This document shows positions 1 through 13,210 of a stretch of DNA of 64,000 nucleotides, piece after piece; position 1 is the first letter of the stretch, and each line of letters opens with the position of its first letter. The notes under the pieces were generated by a model that was not told the DNA's origin, ran no database searches, and saw nothing but the letters and a program-made list of their open reading frames with translations. The stretch is from Progne subis subis (lineage: Eukaryota > Chordata > Aves > Passeriformes > Hirundinidae), in contig JAKJHU010000053.1 in the NCBI GenBank assembly GCA_022316685.1, forward strand, positions 3,341,636-3,405,635, given 5' to 3'. The position numbers and the translations under genes are program-made.

Positions 1-2880
1 ATCGCTGTGCAGTCCTGTGTTTGTGCTTTCCAATAGATTACATCCCCAGATGTATGAGCTCTCTGGAGACCAGAGGGGAAGGAATGTCATGCACACAATA
101 GAGCTGGAAAAACCTTCTGTCTTAATGGTGTCCCATCAAATCTTATCTGATAACCTCTCCTTTTGAAAGTATGTGGAAAGCCAAAAATAAGAACAAAGCA
201 AACCATAGACACAGACTTGCCCTGACCTGTCTTCTAGGCTGTATCTCTGTGGAGCTCTCTATGCTTGCTCTACTTGTCTTGCTGTGACCTCTCTCTCTCA
301 TCTTGCTATCAAACTCACTTGCTGGTGAGAAGCTCCCCCTCCCTTCCTCCTTTCCCTTCTTTCCAGCCTCTCCTGTTTGTAGCAGCCTCCTCATGCTTGT
401 CTGCCTTATCCACTTTGTCTTATATTTTCAGCAGAGATTAGAAATATCTTTTCTTCTGACTCTCAAAGTTCTGAATTCCTCTATCTTCCTGCCGCTGCTT
501 ATCTTGCTGCTGTATTTTTAAGCTCTAATACACTCCAGGATATGGTTGTCATCAGGGACACTTGAACAAAGCAAAAGTAGTGTAGCAACCTTCCAAAATT
601 CTCAGCAAAAGTGCTTTGACAAAAGAAGAAAGTTCAAGGCATAAAAATCTATATCTGTATTTATTAGTTGTTGAATAGTGACAACATACGACAGCAGAAT
701 GATTTTGGAGCATGTTAACTGCATTCAACCTCTGCCTGAGCTATCCACAGCTGCTTTTGTGGTAAAATAATCCACGCTGTTCTGACCCATCGTGTATCGT
801 ATCGCTTCTCGTGCGAGGCCTCTGTGGTACTGGGAAGCTTGCAGTGGCTAATTACCAGCAGTGTGGAAGGGAAAGGATTTTGCTGTTAGCCCGGTCTGAG
901 TGCACAGATGAGATGTCCAAGCAGAAGGAGGAAGCACGGCTCATAGCTGGTATCAGACGAGGGAAATGAGCTCTGACTTCCCCATCCCAGCTGACAGCAA
1001 AGTCTGTGGGCCACCCTTCCTCTCCTCTGGGGTTCCCTCCAAAGATGAGGCGTGAGATTCTTATCTATGTGCTCGTTATCAGTGAATCCCTTGAATGCTT
1101 TGAGCTTAATGAAAAGGCCCTGAAACACCTCAGTTTTCAGAGTCTAAAGAAGAGAAGTACCAGATCATACTGTCCTTCAGCTGAGGAGGCTGCAAACAGT
1201 TTGTTTTACAGGCTATGGAGAGTTTTACCCCAAAACCTTGGGCTGACACTCGTGTGGCTTTGGAAGCTCTTACTGCGTATAGACGCAGGTGCTTTCCATT
1301 TAAAACTTTCTGGTTGGTCCATAAGGTACCTTTGCATGTTTTACCTCAAATGAGGGCCTGTCAGGCATGGTGGGGGTAGTAAATAACAATTTCCTTTCTT
1401 ACTGCTGCCCACTTGGGATCATGAGTTGCCATATTCTGAACAAGGTTATTTTCTTTCTCTTTGGTTTGCTGAATTATACTTGCCCTGAAGACACCTCTAG
1501 GATACATAGGTACCTTTTGAAACGATGCCCTTGCAGTCTCTGACGTTCATTTTCACGTTGCAGTGCCCACAGCTGTTTTCAGGAACCCTGTCATTTTTTC
1601 TAGGACTGGAGCATTAGCAGTGTGCAGTAGTGTCTCTACTCTAAGTTGTTTACAAGACCTTTTTACTGTCTCTCCCCCTCAAGTCTTGTGCTCCATGTGG
1701 GTTCATCTCTCTCCTCATTTCAGGAGGCATTATTACCTTCTTTATGGAAGCCAAATACTTAAAAATGTGAAGCTTGGCTGTTAGAGAATGGCAATGAGTT
1801 TGTGGCCTCTGTGGTGTCTGGGCACCTAAAGAGCACTTCCCTTCCTCAGAGGGGGAGGATGCCCAGTGCCTGCTCCAAAACTGGCACTTCCTAACCCTGC
1901 AGCTCCAGTGAGACAGTTCAACAAATTGCTTCTAATGCTGTGTCTATCTACTTGGATTTTTTTTTTCCCCCCTAACTGGTTTTATTTTAGGCATGGTAAG
2001 TTGTCCCTTCATAACAGGGGAAAAAAATCAAAAGAAGAGGCACATGATTTTTGCTTCTTCTGAAATCATGGTTTTGTTATGCTGAATAGCTGCAAACTAT
2101 TTGCATTACAATGCACTGTAAATGGGAGATGCCACCAGCTGAAGTGTAAACTGAGCAAAATGTGGGGAGCTCTCACCACAACGGAGTTGAAATGGTTTGA
2201 GCTGAGATTGGACAGAACTCCACGGTGAGAAAACAAGGTGCTGGGTTTTGGGTGTCTGATAAACCCTGTGATCAGCAAAAGTCCTTACCCTAAGACACCC
2301 AGATGATCTTAATTTTCAGTATAAGTAATGTAATGTGTGTGGTAAGGGTGCCAAAACTGTCAGGCAAAGAGGATGGGAGGGAATATGAAACCCTGTAGAA
2401 CAGGATTAGGCAGGATTAAAGTCTGAAATGATCATGCTGCACCAGGTGGCAGATATTGCCACAGCCAACTCAGTGAAACTCAGTGGGACACTTGACATTG
2501 CACATTTTCAAGCAGCAAGTCTTAAATCTATATATATATAGATATTCATGTGGAATCTTCTGCGCTCAGTCTGTTGGGAACAGGAACACGACACAGCTTC
2601 AGGTGCTGGCTTAGGGGAATAAAACACAGGCTGCTGCCTTGCAGGGACAGATCTCTGCTAGGAAAATGGAAAGCAACTGAATGATGTATGTAATTATGTT
2701 TGTTTGGAGGGCTATGTAATTTCTACAAACCCACTGAGAATCCCTTAAACCTGAGATTAAAACTAGCTGTAGATATATTTTTAACAACAGTTGTCTATAT
2801 ATAATTATATGTACGTACATAGCAGTTGGTGTAATAGCTGCCAGTTCAACAGCCCAAAGCACATAAACACTTACCTTTAT
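1..2880. other. Non-coding unique DNA, no gene seen
   Basis: No frame here exceeds about 115 codons and none resembles a known protein. The stretch has a pyrimidine-rich patch at about 280-400 and a short (TA)6 run at 2529-2540. I see no recognisable repeat family, RNA gene or promoter. It reads as ordinary intergenic or intronic DNA. Confidence 0.6.
2529..2540. repeat. Short TA microsatellite
   Basis: Six tandem TA units lie between a TTAAATC flank and a GATATTC flank. It is too short to be more than a minor simple repeat. Confidence 0.8.
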
Positions 2881-2883
2881 AAA

Positions 2884-2950
2884 TTAAACCACATACTTAA
2901 GTGCTTTGCTGGTCAGGGAATTACTTAAGCATTTTGCTCAAGTGTTGGGC
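2884..2950. repeat. Old amniote-type dispersed repeat relic
   Basis: The phrase ACTTAAGTGCTTTGCTGG, followed about 20 bases later by ACTTAAGCATTTTGCT, resembles a CTTAAG/TGCTTT-rich old repeat common in bird and reptile genomes. A second, more diverged example lies at 18936-19030. The family name is not assigned, because the match is from memory of the phrase and not from a library search. Confidence 0.4.
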
Positions 2951-5900
2951 GGAGTCAGGTCAGAACGAATTTGAGTTCTTCCCATCTCGATGTTGGTGTG
3001 AAACTGCTCACCTTAGAGCTGACCAGTGTCAGAGGGGGGTTCCAGAGATGTTCTCGCATCAGCATCGTGTGTCATCAGCTCTGTGTCCGTGCTGCTGGAG
3101 CTGTGGCCGTGTGGGAGGATCAGGATGCAGGATCTGTGCAGCAGAGCTGGTTGCAGTCTGGAGCTCTTCACCCACTGTTCTTCAGGCTTTGCATCAAACA
3201 GATCTTTGAACTGATGCAGACTCCAACCCTGCCAGCCCCTAACCATGAGGTAACCGTTTGCTAGGCCCAATGTGAGTCATAGATGGGGAGGATATTTCTG
3301 GTTTCCAATTAAAAAGAAAGAAATGGCGAAGCTCATAATCATGAGCAAAAGGTCTCCATGCAGTAATGGGAACCAGCTGGTGTGGCAGGCCATTGCAGAC
3401 TCAAATCTGTCTTTGTTCAAAACGTGGCCCCACCATTATCACGGTTGGAAACAGTCCTTGGTGCTGACACAGTAATGACAGCTTCATGTTTTAGACACAT
3501 CTAATGGCACTAAGTCCTGATCTTAGCCGGCATTTATCAAGATAAGTAAGCCAGGCAGGCAAGAGCATGGTGGGCTGACTGTATTCCGCTTGATAACGAC
3601 GTGCGTGTTTCCTCTCTTGGAAGAATAATGAACAGAATATGACTGTCAAAATATTTCTCTCTGGAGAGATTCCAAAATAACTGACACTTACATGAGCTCA
3701 GTGCCATCAGCACTGTGAGCTTCCTCACAAACCTGGGAGAAGTGGAGCCGTGACCAAGAGATGTGAGAAAAAAATTCTCCCAGGCTTTGAGGATAAATCC
3801 TCACAACTCCTCGTAGTTCTCACTTGCAATTGGACTTCTCTTGGGAACAGCTTCACTTGCATGGACACTGAATGAGATGGTTCTTTGAAAGGACAGTCCT
3901 GGTGATTTCAATGAGCTTGGTTCTCATGTCGCATTGTCTTACACTTGCTTCATCTGGAATTTTCACTAGAATGATCCAATCCAGCAGAGCATCAAGCCCT
4001 GCAAGTTCAACTTTAGAATTCTGGGATTTTCCTCTCTAATCTGACTGGAAAATAGCTCAGCTAATGACTTGTCTGCAGAATAGCGTGCGTGCACAGACTC
4101 ATGCGGAGCTTAATGCGCTTGTCTGGTGCAGACAAGCCCCCTCTTCATCTCCTCACCTTTGAGAATTCAGGGGAGTACACCTCGCCAGCAAATGGTTGTT
4201 TTAGGGAGGATCCATTAAAAAGGCACGGCTGAGAATTTGAAAGCCATTCCTGAGACTGCTGGTGAGCTTCTGTCTAACCCAAAGAGGGGCGTGTTTGGAG
4301 TCAGCTGGCTCTGTGTTGGGCTGGGAGAGGGGCGATGCCCTGTGCCCTGGGATTGCTGCTGGCATGGAGCCATGGTTAGTGCCAGCAGTGCTGCAGCACA
4401 GGTCAGGGCTGGAATGTGGGCACAAAGGGCTCTCCCTGCACAGCAGGTCAGGTCATGCTGCTGATTAAACGTGTCCTGCCGAGCTGTCATAACGCTCTCC
4501 AGCCTGGGCAGCAGGGAATTAGGAGAGCAGAGTTTGTAAGACTGCATTAAGGTGAGGTTATTTGCTTTTAATTCTATCAGATGTAGATTTGTCCCTGTTA
4601 AGCTGTGGCAAACTTGCTTTTTGCAGTCAGCAAAGGGCTGACTTTCATGCTGATGGAGTGACTCTTGTATTTTTGCTGACCTCTGTTCCATGCTATTCAC
4701 TGTAGTTTTCATGAATTTTCTGTATGGGCAGCCAAAAAAGTGTCTTGTAGCTGGGGTTACGGGGTGTGTGTTTGTGTGTGCCTGTCAACTTCTCAGTTGC
4801 CGGAGTCCCCCTTTTCCTGAGTGTTTCAGGGTTGTCTGGGGGATGCTAAAAATGGCCAGGGCAGCAGTAAAATAATATTTATAGCTCTATGTGTTTGTGA
4901 AGGTGACTGTGGTTTTCTAGGTAAATAGATGCTAGATTATATAAAATACGGTGTATGCCCATCAAAATCCTCATGTCATGGGGGATATCTCCCACACAGT
5001 TCTGTAGAGTGCTTCTTTTTAAGTGCTGGTGGTAAAGCTGTGAGGCTACGTTAGGTTTTTTATAGTTTGCAAAGGTCCCTGATTGATTTTTCACACCTTT
5101 ATTTCCACAGCAATAAGGTTTTACATACTGAGATGTGGGGAGGAAAAAAAAAATTCATAGGGTGTTGAATGTGTTTCAGAACCTAATCCTAAGTGTCTGT
5201 CCTTCAAAGGCTCTCAGTCTGGGGGTGGGTAAACTAACCAGATGAGAAGTGGAAAGTTTGCACATTCCCAAGTAAGGGATCACTTAGTTTCCTCAAAGAT
5301 GAGGTAATTTGAATGAATTCCTTGATACACCTGGCTCACACAAGCTGCAGAGCTTGGCCATGCCTTGCTCTTCCGTCAGCTCAAACACCAGTTGCTGCTG
5401 CACTCCCTGAATTGTTATTTCTGTGCACGGGCAGGGCACTGATAAGGGGCTAATAGGGTGTGTGGGAGAAAGGATCTGGTGGTGTGGGTTTGGTCCTGGT
5501 GCTCCTGCTGCCCAACCTCAGCCAGCTCCAGCTGTGCTGTTCTGCACTGTCCACTCAGGCTGGAAACCCTGCCAGCAGAATGGGAGAGAACACCTGATGG
5601 GATACAAGCGACAGCTGTGACCCAGAACCCACCCCAGGAGTTGTCCTCACAGGTTGAATTTCAGAGATCTGCAAAGCCTCGATGAAGTTTAATGGGCTGT
5701 AGGAGGTTTTGTCATTTGCATAGCAGACATCGTTAGTTGGGGATATTTCCTTCCACATCTCACAGCAGCCTGTTGGAAGACTGGAGTCCAGCCTGGTTCT
5801 CTCAGAGCTCCTGAGTAAACAAACAAGCATGCATCATACTTAAAAAAACAGACTGGCAATTAAAAAAGACATCTTGCGTTGTGCAAACAGGGAGGGCTGT

Positions 5901-8120
5901 AAAACACACTTCGCAGGGAGTCGGTGCAAACGCATTCAGTCTGGTTTATAATCACAGCACAATGAAATACCCAGAACATAAATAGCAAGAAATCAATTTT
6001 CCTTAGAAAAAGTAAAATAAAGAACATTAAATGATCATTTGACTGGATAACTGCAGTTTACTTGGTGGTATAGCTGTCATCTTGCCTGTGCACAATAATG
6101 GAATTAATGCGGAGGGGGTACGGTTTAGATGTCTCCTTCTTTACAGTGACAATAACTTCCCTTGTTTTCTCTAGTGAGTAGATGTTTATATTCTAATTTT
6201 GTCTCTGCAGGCTACACAGAGCCTTAAACTTGCAAAAGGGATTTGTGAGCAGCGTGCTTGTCAAGAACAAATACTAGTCAAAAGAAATGCGTGACTTATT
6301 GACCTTGGGTTCACTGAACCTTCATCTTGATGCTTCCGTACCACTAAGGAATCAGCTTCTCTGAAAATTAAAGTTCCCAGATTAGAATAGAAGCTTCAAC
6401 AAAGGACCTGTGTGGCTTTACAAATACACATCGATTAGAAGACTTTGGAAGAGCTTTGTTAGAAAAGTGGAATTATGAAAAGCAAATGTTTGAGAGGTAA
6501 GAAACTGATTGAGGTCAAAGTTGATGAAAGCCAGACTTTGGAAAATATAGAATTACTTATTTGCATTTTGGCTAAAAATCTTTACTCTTTGTCCTTAGCT
6601 GTTATGTTATTCATTTGGAGATACAGTGACAGTGTCTGGCTGCCCTGTTCATCTTGTCGAGATGGTGATGTGCTGTGGGGAGAGGTGATGACTTCTAGAA
6701 AGACTCTCTTTCAGTGTGTGCCCAATATTTGTTTTGTGTTATCCAATTCAAATTAGCTTGTTGCATCTTCCAATATTTTTATACATGTACAGAAATATTT
6801 CAAATTCCAGCTCTTAAGGTCTGTGTTTAATAATTACAAAGCCAAGACTTTTTTTTTTCCTGTTCCTGAGGAAACATGTGTCAAGAAACCAGCCCAAAGA
6901 TTTCTATGCAATGTTAGGGTTCTGGTCTTAACTTGTGCCCAAACTTTTTGCAGATTCAGAACTGCACCAAGATGAGTCTTTATGCTAAGATGAAATTTAT
7001 GAGAGATTAGTAGTTCCTATACATAACTATGCAGAGGAAGTGTGTTCTTCTGTTGCAGAACAGTATATTTGTGCACATGTGTGACCACGATGTGGATGTG
7101 TTAAATACTTCTGTTACATGTGTACATATCCACAAAACTTGAGAGAATGCTGTTTAAAAGCATATATATAATAAAGTTGCATATGCTTTTCATATGCTCA
7201 GGAAATATCTTCTGTGCGGATGGTAGTTAATTTTTAAAAATCAATTTACTGCATTAGTTCCAAGGTTTTAACACCTATGTATTTTACCTGTTTAATTATA
7301 GAGATATTTATATGATGAGAAAACTGAGAAAACTTGTTTTGCTTACCCCATAATCTGCAGTTTGCTTTGATGATAGTATGTCATAATTCCTCCTGGGTGC
7401 CAGTCAAAACAAAGACTTTGCCCTGTACACAAGCAGTTCTTGTTTGGATGGTTTTGGTATTTTGAAATGTGGAGTAAAATCCAAGACAGATTATTTCCCT
7501 TCCCATAGCTGAATAAGGATAAGGCTGAAAGTGTGAAGAATCTCCAGGCTTAAAGTAACAGAGGATTCAATCCCCTTAACACAGTGCCACTGTGACGCTG
7601 GGCTGCACCGTGGATAGTTTGAAAGCAAAAGTAGGAGGGGGAAAAACCCTCAAAACCTTTCAAACTGTCAACTTTTTGCTGAAAGAGGATTCTTCAAATG
7701 CTGTTATCAATGAAACTAGATGGGAAAATATTTCTTTAATGTTTTCAAGCTTCAAAAGTTGGATTACATTTTTAGAAGTTACTTGCCTTTTCAGCAAGAT
7801 TTTCATATTTGTTTTTTAACTACCTTGCCCCTGAGACTTGAATTTATAGTGTGCTGGCTTTGTCCCGTTATCAGGAGTTTGTTGTAACGGTACTGATGAG
7901 TTACGTGACTTGAACTGCAGTTGTTGTACTTGCGTGCAATCGCTGGTATCTTTCTGGCTAGAAGAAAGCTTCAATTTTACTACTGAAACTTTTGAAACTT
8001 AGATGACTGGACGAAACAAAGCACTCCATGAAATCATTTATCGCAAAACCTGACAGTCAATACTGTGAAATGCCATTTCCATGACTTGCTCACGACTCTG
8101 GTTCGCTGCTGGTGCTGATT
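2951..8120. other. Non-coding unique DNA, AT-leaning
   Basis: No gene recognised. 5900-7900 is the most AT-rich part, with many TTTAAA and TATATA words and no frame above about 93 codons. A G+C-richer patch at 4260-4460 gives overlapping short frames on both strands, which is typical of chance. An exact octamer word ATTTGCAT occurs at 5714-5721. Nothing else stands out. Confidence 0.6.
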
Positions 8121-11100
8121 ACTGCCTGTCTTTATGTTCCTGCTGGAGGATCAGTTGTCTGAGCCTGAGATTATGCTCATGTTTAAAGACAAGCTCATGG
8201 TTTCTGCTTTGGGATATCAATTAGAAGGCAAGGAGGAGGGAAGCATGTTTAGCTGTGCAGTTGGAGGGCAGCCATTTGCTGTGTGTGTTCCCAAAGCAGT
8301 CCAGGGTCAGCGTGGGCTGGGAAGGGCTGCCACACCAGAGCCTTTATCCCATGCTCTTTCTCCTCTGCCTCACTGCAGCCTTCCTCAGCCTGCTGTTAAA
8401 GGTTCTCTGTCACACCTTGACTGTCAGGGGGTTCTTTTGTCCTTTCTTCTCTGGAAAACAGGAGTGATTTTTTTTTTTTTCTGATTTGGTTGAAAAGGCT
8501 TCATAGTTATCAGGATTAGCGATCCCCTTAGTGAGTCTGGTTTTGACATTACTGAACCTAAACCATCCAATCTCTTACTTTGCTCTTGAGTTCAGAAATT
8601 GCTGAGAATTATCTTTTAGGCTGAGATAGTTTTACAGCCTTCTAGCAATCTCAACTGAGGTAATCCACTGTCTCAAGTAGAAGATAAGAAGAAGAATAGT
8701 GAATGGCCTCGGACAAGATGCACAATGAAGCTTCCAGCAATGTTCCTGAAGTGTCTTGGGAGAGTTGAGGGTGGGCACACAGAGAAACCAGCTGAAATTT
8801 GGACTGTGGAACCCAGGAACTGCAGTGGCTGTGAAGCTTGTAACCAACCAGCTGAGGTGAAAAAAGGTCAGGAAGAATCTTGCTGTTCCCAGTGTCTGTC
8901 AGTAAGTAATCATGCAGATAAAAATCACACCACACCCTCAGCTCAACAAAAAATTCTTTATCTATATATCCATATAACATTACAATACAAGCCTCAGGGC
9001 ATCTCTTGTCCTTATCTAAACAAAAGTCTTCTCTGGAAACCTCAGTCATGCAAGTTATGGCATGAAATCACCCTTTCAGCAGAAAAATGGTAATTTTGCA
9101 TCTGGAGTTAAAGGAGGACGGCCTTGGTGTACAGAGCTATTATGTTTCTCAGATCCAATCACCCTCAGTAGCTGAGGAGCAGCTCACAGATCAGTCTGTG
9201 GGGTTTTGGTTCAGTGCAGGTATGTATCCCACTGAACTGTACCTGGCTTTTTCTTGGGGTCCTGCCGACACAGGAGATCTGTGTAGTGTTATCTGCCTTC
9301 TTTGTGGATGGCATAAGAAAAATTACAGACAGAAGGAATTAAATGTGAATGACATGGCAAACAGATGCAAACCCACAACACTGGATCATTGTGTTGTGAA
9401 TTGAAGTGAGGAGGAGAAAAAAGGATTTTTCTAGGGAAAAGCATGAGTTTGCTTGTTGAATATGATCATCAGTTGCCCTTTTTTGTTTTCCAGATTTGGT
9501 GCAGAGTAACAGATGTGCCTTCCCTCTGGTGTGCTGGGTGACTCTTCTGCTTCTTGATCCCTGTTTGTGGCAAACGCACAGATTGAAAGGAGGAGGAGGG
9601 AGCTGTGTGCCCTGCTTGGGCTCTGGGTAGGCTGTGGAGGATGCAGGTAGGCAAGCAGACACAGCTGTCTCCTGGGAGGCAAATCTCTGTGTGAGAATCC
9701 TTTCCCAGACAGAGAAACCTCTGTGGGTTCCTCAGTGTGTGTAGCATTAACTCGCGCAGTTCACATTGAGAAGAACATTAAAACAGTTCTTTAAAATAAT
9801 TACACATAATCATCCTTTTCTCTGTCTTCATGCTTTAAAAATAATTTATTTGCCGTGATTAGCACAGGTAAGACCCAGAACTGAGCTGAGCCTTCCTTTG
9901 GATAATCCTGCTCCCGGGTGGTTGCATTGTTCACCCCAGTCTGTGCCAGAGGCAGCTTAAAGCCTCGGTTCCCCCTTCCTGACACCATTAAAATGAAGCC
10001 TGGAGCCTGTCCCCGTGTGGGTGGTGGGATGCTGGGCAGGGGAAAGGGGCTGTGCCTGGGGGAGAGGGAGGAAAACCCTCCTGGGCTGGCTGGGAAAGAG
10101 AAGGAAAACCCAGCACGACCTACGGGGTTGTGTTTATTATGAGTCTGTTACTTTTTTCCCCTTCTGGGTACTCCTGCAGTGTGCATTGCTCTGTGGAAAA
10201 GATCCCTGTAGCATCAGCTCCCTCCCTGCTCCAGACTGATGGTAGCTGGTAAGCTTTGATTTCTTTCCTCAGTTATAGTGTCTCAGTGCAAAACTTCAAG
10301 ATCGTTAAAATACTGCTGATTATTAAGAGCTGCACTCCCTGCTTGCAACATTATTTCTTGACATCGCTTCTGACTTGCCTTTTTTCTTTCTTGGAGAGGT
10401 GAAAAGCAGGCTTTTGTAGTTTTCCTCTTTAGACTTTAAATAATACTGTGTTGCTTCTGCTTTAGTTTTAAATGTTTGCTTTCCCTCTCACTGGGGACCT
10501 GATCTCCCACCCCCTCCAGCAGCCCCCAGATGCAATGGGGGTTTTGAAAGTGCTGTTTGTTCTTCTCACTTCACTGTTTATGATGCTGGGCAGTGATGCA
10601 TTCAGATTATCACAGCACGGGTAAAATAATACCCAGTTCTTCACTTACATCCTCTTACTGCACCTCAGAGAGCTCTCTCACTTAGATTACTCAGGGGAAA
10701 GTCAATGACATACGGTCTTTTGATTTCAAATACGAATTTTCGTGTAGAGATTTAAAAGATACCCTAATTTATTTTGAAATGGCCTGTAATGTGCTGGGAG
10801 TTTTTTGATTGTTTTATTGGACTGTGATTTTTACATCTAGCTTCTCTTCTCAAAGCCTACCAAATGATCATGATTTACTTAGCACATCTGTTAAATGCCC
10901 GGCTGTCTGGGGAGCAAAGCAAGGGAGCTGCAATCCTGATGGGAATATTGAAGGAAAGCAGTGAGACCGACTGTGATCTCCCAACAACAGGGCAATATGA
11001 GCCAAGCCTCACTGAAATCCCTCTAGCTTGCATGGCTTTGGCACAGAAATGTGCACCTCTCTAGAAATGCTGTGATTAACTGCTGGTAATAAACGATTCT

Positions 11101-12880
11101 ATCTCAAGAACACCTCAAGACTTTTAGATCGATTGCTCTGATATTTTTTTTCCCCCCAACAAGAACAAATCTGGAGCACTGACAGGATGCTGGGACCTGT
11201 TTGATTCCCCCACCCACAAATGCTGAGACATTTCTGTTTTCAGCTGTCACTATTAGTGTTTTCTCAGTTCTCCTCCCCTCCGCCCCCAGTTGAGGCCAGT
11301 GCTAAAGAGATTTTTTGATTCCTTTCCTAGCAGTTGAAGCAAACCCTGCTGCATTTGAGCTGCTTCCTGCAGGACAGATTTACTCTCTGTGGTTACCCTG
11401 TGGTTGCCACATGTTAGTTACATTAAAGGCACTGCTCCCATATCTAATGAAACAGAAATCCATGAGATGTATAAAAACATTCTACTATTTTCAAGAACAT
11501 TTCCTGTTCTTCCCTCTCTCCCCTCAATAATTTCATGAATATGGGCTCAGTCTGTTGGAAGGGAGCTTTTTGTTAAAATATATCCAACCTGTCTGGCTCT
11601 CAGCAGTTGCAATCACCAGGAGCATGAAGGTGATTTTCCTGTTTAAAGAGGAATGATGGATATTTATCTATGAAACGTGAGCCAGTGTCTAGGGTTCTTA
11701 ATTGTTTGATGGCATTGCAAAAAGCACACTGTGAGTCAATACAAGCTTTACCTGTGCAAAGATTATTGATATCTGTACGAAAAGGCACCTTTTGGGTTTG
11801 ATACCATGGCCAGAGACGGTCAGATCTTCGCTGCTTGTACCTGAAGAACAAACTATAACCTGAATAGAGGGCTAGAAAAAATACTCAAGACAATTTCCAA
11901 GTGTGCTGAAGCATCAGTCGTCACAAAGCGTTGAAGGAAATGTTTAAAACTTCAGCCACAAAACAAGCAGCGCTATCTTGGAGACTTGAAATGGTCTGTG
12001 CTTCTGCATTTATAAGTTTTGTTGTCATCATAATAGGAAGCTTAAGAGCAACACAGGGCAGGGAAAAAACTTGGCGTGGTTTTGTTTTGTTTGGGTTTTT
12101 TTCCTGCTTATGATTTTTCAAGTGGATGGATCAACCCTGTGTAGGAGGGTTCAAATGACTGTGAGAGCTGGGAACTGGAGCTGGGAGTTCTGTTTCCCTC
12201 CAAGTGCTTGAACTCTCCATGGAGTCAGATCATTTCATATCTGGACACAATATAAGGTTTAGTCAGAGATGACAGCAACAGAACTTTTTCATGAGTCATA
12301 TTCTTAACCCTGCTCCAGACACAGGGCTCTTCCTTTTGCTGCATTAGTCTATCTGTAGCTCCCTCGTCTTGCTCTTGGGTTTGTTGCTTATGGCTGGTTT
12401 GGGTTCTTTCAAAATTAGGTTATTTTTTCCTGTGCTTTCACTTCTTGTGGCGGTGGCATTTTCAGCCATTGCAAGGATTTTTCTTACCTCTGCAGGGTAG
12501 CCCTGTCCTGTGCCATGTTCAAGCAGATTACTTCCAGTCCTAAAGGGAAAACTGTCTGGGAGGTTTCCCATGAAGAAGCTGATCTAACTCCTTTGAGCTG
12601 GTAAAGATTTCTGAGCTTTGAAATGTGCCAGACTCTTCCTTACAAGTACCTCATGTCAGCTCTGTAGCAAGGCAACAATAATTTAAAGAGAGGATGATAT
12701 CTGCAGGTCTGTGACCCGAGAGAAGCTCTTCTAGTAGTGGCTAGAGGTTTCTCTAATGAAATCCCAAACCCTGTGAGAGATCCCAGGCTTTGCTGCCAAC
12801 CTGAAACCTGAGTTAGGGTTTGGTAGGTCCATGAAACTTTCAAGAGAACTGTGGCCAGTTTTTGATTTCAGCTGAGTTTC
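8121..12880. other. Non-coding unique DNA, no gene seen
   Basis: Frames of 107-132 codons around 8650-9680 overlap on both strands and show no family motif, signal peptide or domain. There is a T run at about 8468-8480 and a G-rich patch at 10010-10110. No repeat family is recognised. Confidence 0.55.
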
Positions 12881-12889
12881 ACAGCGGTG

Positions 12890-13210
12890 CCATAGGTTCA
12901 TTTAAATGCTGAATATGTGGAAATGAGCTCCTCTCCTTCCATGTGAATGTTAATTTAGTACACTTTGTTTAGCTGCGATGGCAACACAGTTTTTGGAAGC
13001 GTTCTGTGTGCATTAGTCATCAATATCTGAGCGATGTTTCTATTGTGCTCATCTGCCAATGGTCCTAAAAAGCATCAGCAATTCATCTATTCCAGCTGGG
13101 ACAAGAAAGCCTGACAAACTGCAGTGCTGCATTGAAAAGCAACTAAAAATGGAATCATAGGGCATGTTTATTGTATTTTCATGACTGCAGCAGTCAGGGA
13201 CTGATTTTCT
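12890..13210. promoter_or_regulatory. Candidate conserved non-coding block
   Basis: This AT-leaning, low-repeat block carries several words of the kind bound by homeodomain and related factors, including CATTAGTCATCAATATC near 13013 and TGTTTATTGTATTTT near 13165. Its texture is smoother than the surrounding DNA. Conservation is inferred from texture only. It could equally be ordinary sequence. Confidence 0.25.
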